Shown one piece after another: positions 63,495 through 64,000 of a DNA stretch of 64,000 nucleotides (position 1 is its first letter; every line of letters starts with the position of its first letter). The stretch is taken from contig NZ_CP126084.1 of NCBI RefSeq assembly GCF_030122845.1, positions 558,001-622,000 on the forward strand, given 5' to 3'. Under the pieces are notes generated by a model. The model was not told the origin of the DNA. It was given only the letters and a program-made list of their open reading frames with translations, and ran no database searches. Source of the DNA: Paenibacillus woosongensis (GTDB taxonomy: Bacteria; Bacillota; Bacilli; Paenibacillales; Paenibacillaceae). Position numbers and translations under genes: made by a program.

Positions 63495-63698
63495 ATGGCG
63501 GCGCCATATAATTCTTGTGATTATAGAGACAATTGTACAAGTAATCCATGCGGTGACAGAAAAATTAAGTATCGTGAATACTATGGATGTAGTCCAATTC
63601 AACCCACGGTTACTTGTGACGTATTCGGTTCCTTATGCGATGGTGTTTGCTCCTTCTGCAGCCAGTGGTTAGAGTCAGAATACATTTCTTGTTGCTAA
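63495..63698 (+). CDS. Ten-cysteine small peptide, possible RiPP or disulfide-rich precursor
   Basis: A 67-residue peptide with cysteines at 8, 14, 19, 32, 41, 48, 52, 55, 66 and 67. It has no signal peptide, no double-glycine site and few long-chain hydrophobics, so it is not an obvious pre-protein. GAGGAGGTG stands 7 nt before ATG 63495, the strongest site in the region. It follows the exporter gene by 94 nt and is closed by a terminator at 63746. Neighbours (two CxxC thioredoxin-like proteins, MauE-like protein) suggest that its cysteines are made into disulfides. I recognise no family. A metal-binding or spore-type Cys-rich protein is the alternative. Confidence 0.75.
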   Translation: MAAPYNSCDYRDNCTSNPCGDRKIKYREYYGCSPIQPTVTCDVFGSLCDGVCSFCSQWLESEYISCC

Positions 63699-63745
63699 GA
63701 AATTTAGGTTGGAAATCCTTAGGTTTTATGTCAAAATAGGTTTAA

Positions 63746-63780
63746 ATGAAGGGCTGGAATATACCAGCCCTTCATTTTTA
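63746..63780 (+). terminator. Terminator after the ten-cysteine peptide gene
   Basis: GAAGGGCTGG, loop AATATA, CCAGCCCTTC and ATTTTT. Confidence 0.9.
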
Positions 63781-63810
63781 AGAATCTATAATACGAGAGG
63801 TAAATATAAA

Positions 63811-64000
63811 ATGAAAAAGTTATGCTTATTGTTAAGTCTTGTAATCACACTATCTGGTTGTCAGGCACCGGAACAAATAGAGGAGACACGGAACTTAAAA
63901 GTACTTGCTTTTAATGAGAAAATATTTAATCAATTATACGGGAATTTTTTCATTGCAACGCATCCAAACTATTCTTTAGAAGTCATCTCTATTTTCGAAA
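63811..64000 (+). CDS. Extracellular solute-binding lipoprotein, partial at right edge
   Basis: Start of a lipoprotein (lipobox LSGC, Cys near residue 17), followed by LKVLAFNEKIFNQLYGNFFI, which resembles the first strands of family 1 sugar-binding proteins. The gene continues past the window. GAGAGG precedes the ATG. Whether it belongs to the peptide cluster cannot be decided. Confidence 0.75.
   Translation, partial: MKKLCLLLSLVITLSGCQAPEQIEETRNLKVLAFNEKIFNQLYGNFFIATHPNYSLEVISIFE

Noticed and set aside
63495..63698. Lanthipeptide, sactipeptide or class II bacteriocin precursor
   Set aside because: There is no LanM/LanBC, radical SAM or peptidase-type exporter in the cluster and no double-glycine site; a disulfide-rich product fits better.

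Overview
The window looks like a chromosome segment of a Gram-positive, low-to-mid GC, spore-former-type bacterium, most likely Paenibacillus or a close relative. The reasons are strong AGGAGG-type ribosome binding sites, lipoprotein signal peptides, a modular lipopeptide-type NRPS with a diaminobutyrate aminotransferase, AraC/Gfo-Idh/sugar-isomerase units, and an array of small immunity-like genes. Base composition changes along the window: roughly 1-33 kb is GC-rich and compact, 33-54 kb is AT-rich and full of short or broken genes, 54-58.6 kb is intermediate, and 59-64 kb is very AT-rich.

1-17 kb holds the 3' end of an NRPS cluster: a truncated A-T-E module, a 3734-residue three-module NRPS that lacks a thioesterase and ends in an atypical condensation/epimerization-like domain, an MFS exporter, and an EctB-type aminotransferase that would make 2,4-diaminobutyrate. 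Pocket residues read by eye suggest a basic residue (D-configured), then Val, Leu-like and Val-like. A long hairpin separates this operon from a convergent sugar-catabolism operon (two TIM-barrel isomerases and a Gfo/Idh dehydrogenase) with a divergent AraC regulator.

21-33 kb has a repeat-rich spacer, a thioredoxin-like protein, a PRK06851-type P-loop protein, a PTS unit (multidomain PRD regulator, EIIB, UlaA-type EIIC), and an ABC importer operon whose permease and ATPase are flanked by two paralogous binding lipoproteins.

33-54 kb is an accessory island. It contains a DUF4062 protein, an integron-cassette-like unit bounded by attC-like elements, a decayed SMEK-domain gene, an Imm63-like orphan immunity protein, a protease-like protein without the expected histidine, a RelE/ParE toxin-antitoxin pair, several frameshifted genes, two AraC-GyrI regulators, a lipoprotein erythromycin-esterase homologue, a PadR-DUF2812 unit with a clear operator, Nudix proteins and a GMC oxidoreductase. 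Four copies of a terminator-plus-promoter module punctuate the island.

54-58.6 kb has a likely type I toxin/antisense RNA pair, a Nudix-DUF1835 pair, and a GTP cyclohydrolase II-LLM flavin oxidoreductase operon.

59.3-64 kb is the most unusual part: an operon-like run of two thioredoxin-fold proteins with CxxC motifs, a MauE-like membrane protein, a cysteine-free membrane-anchored partner, a small beta-type protein and an ABC exporter, followed by a 67-residue peptide with ten cysteines. This may be a disulfide-rich secreted peptide system. A binding lipoprotein runs off the right edge. No tRNA, rRNA, CRISPR array, complete insertion sequence or phage structural gene was seen.
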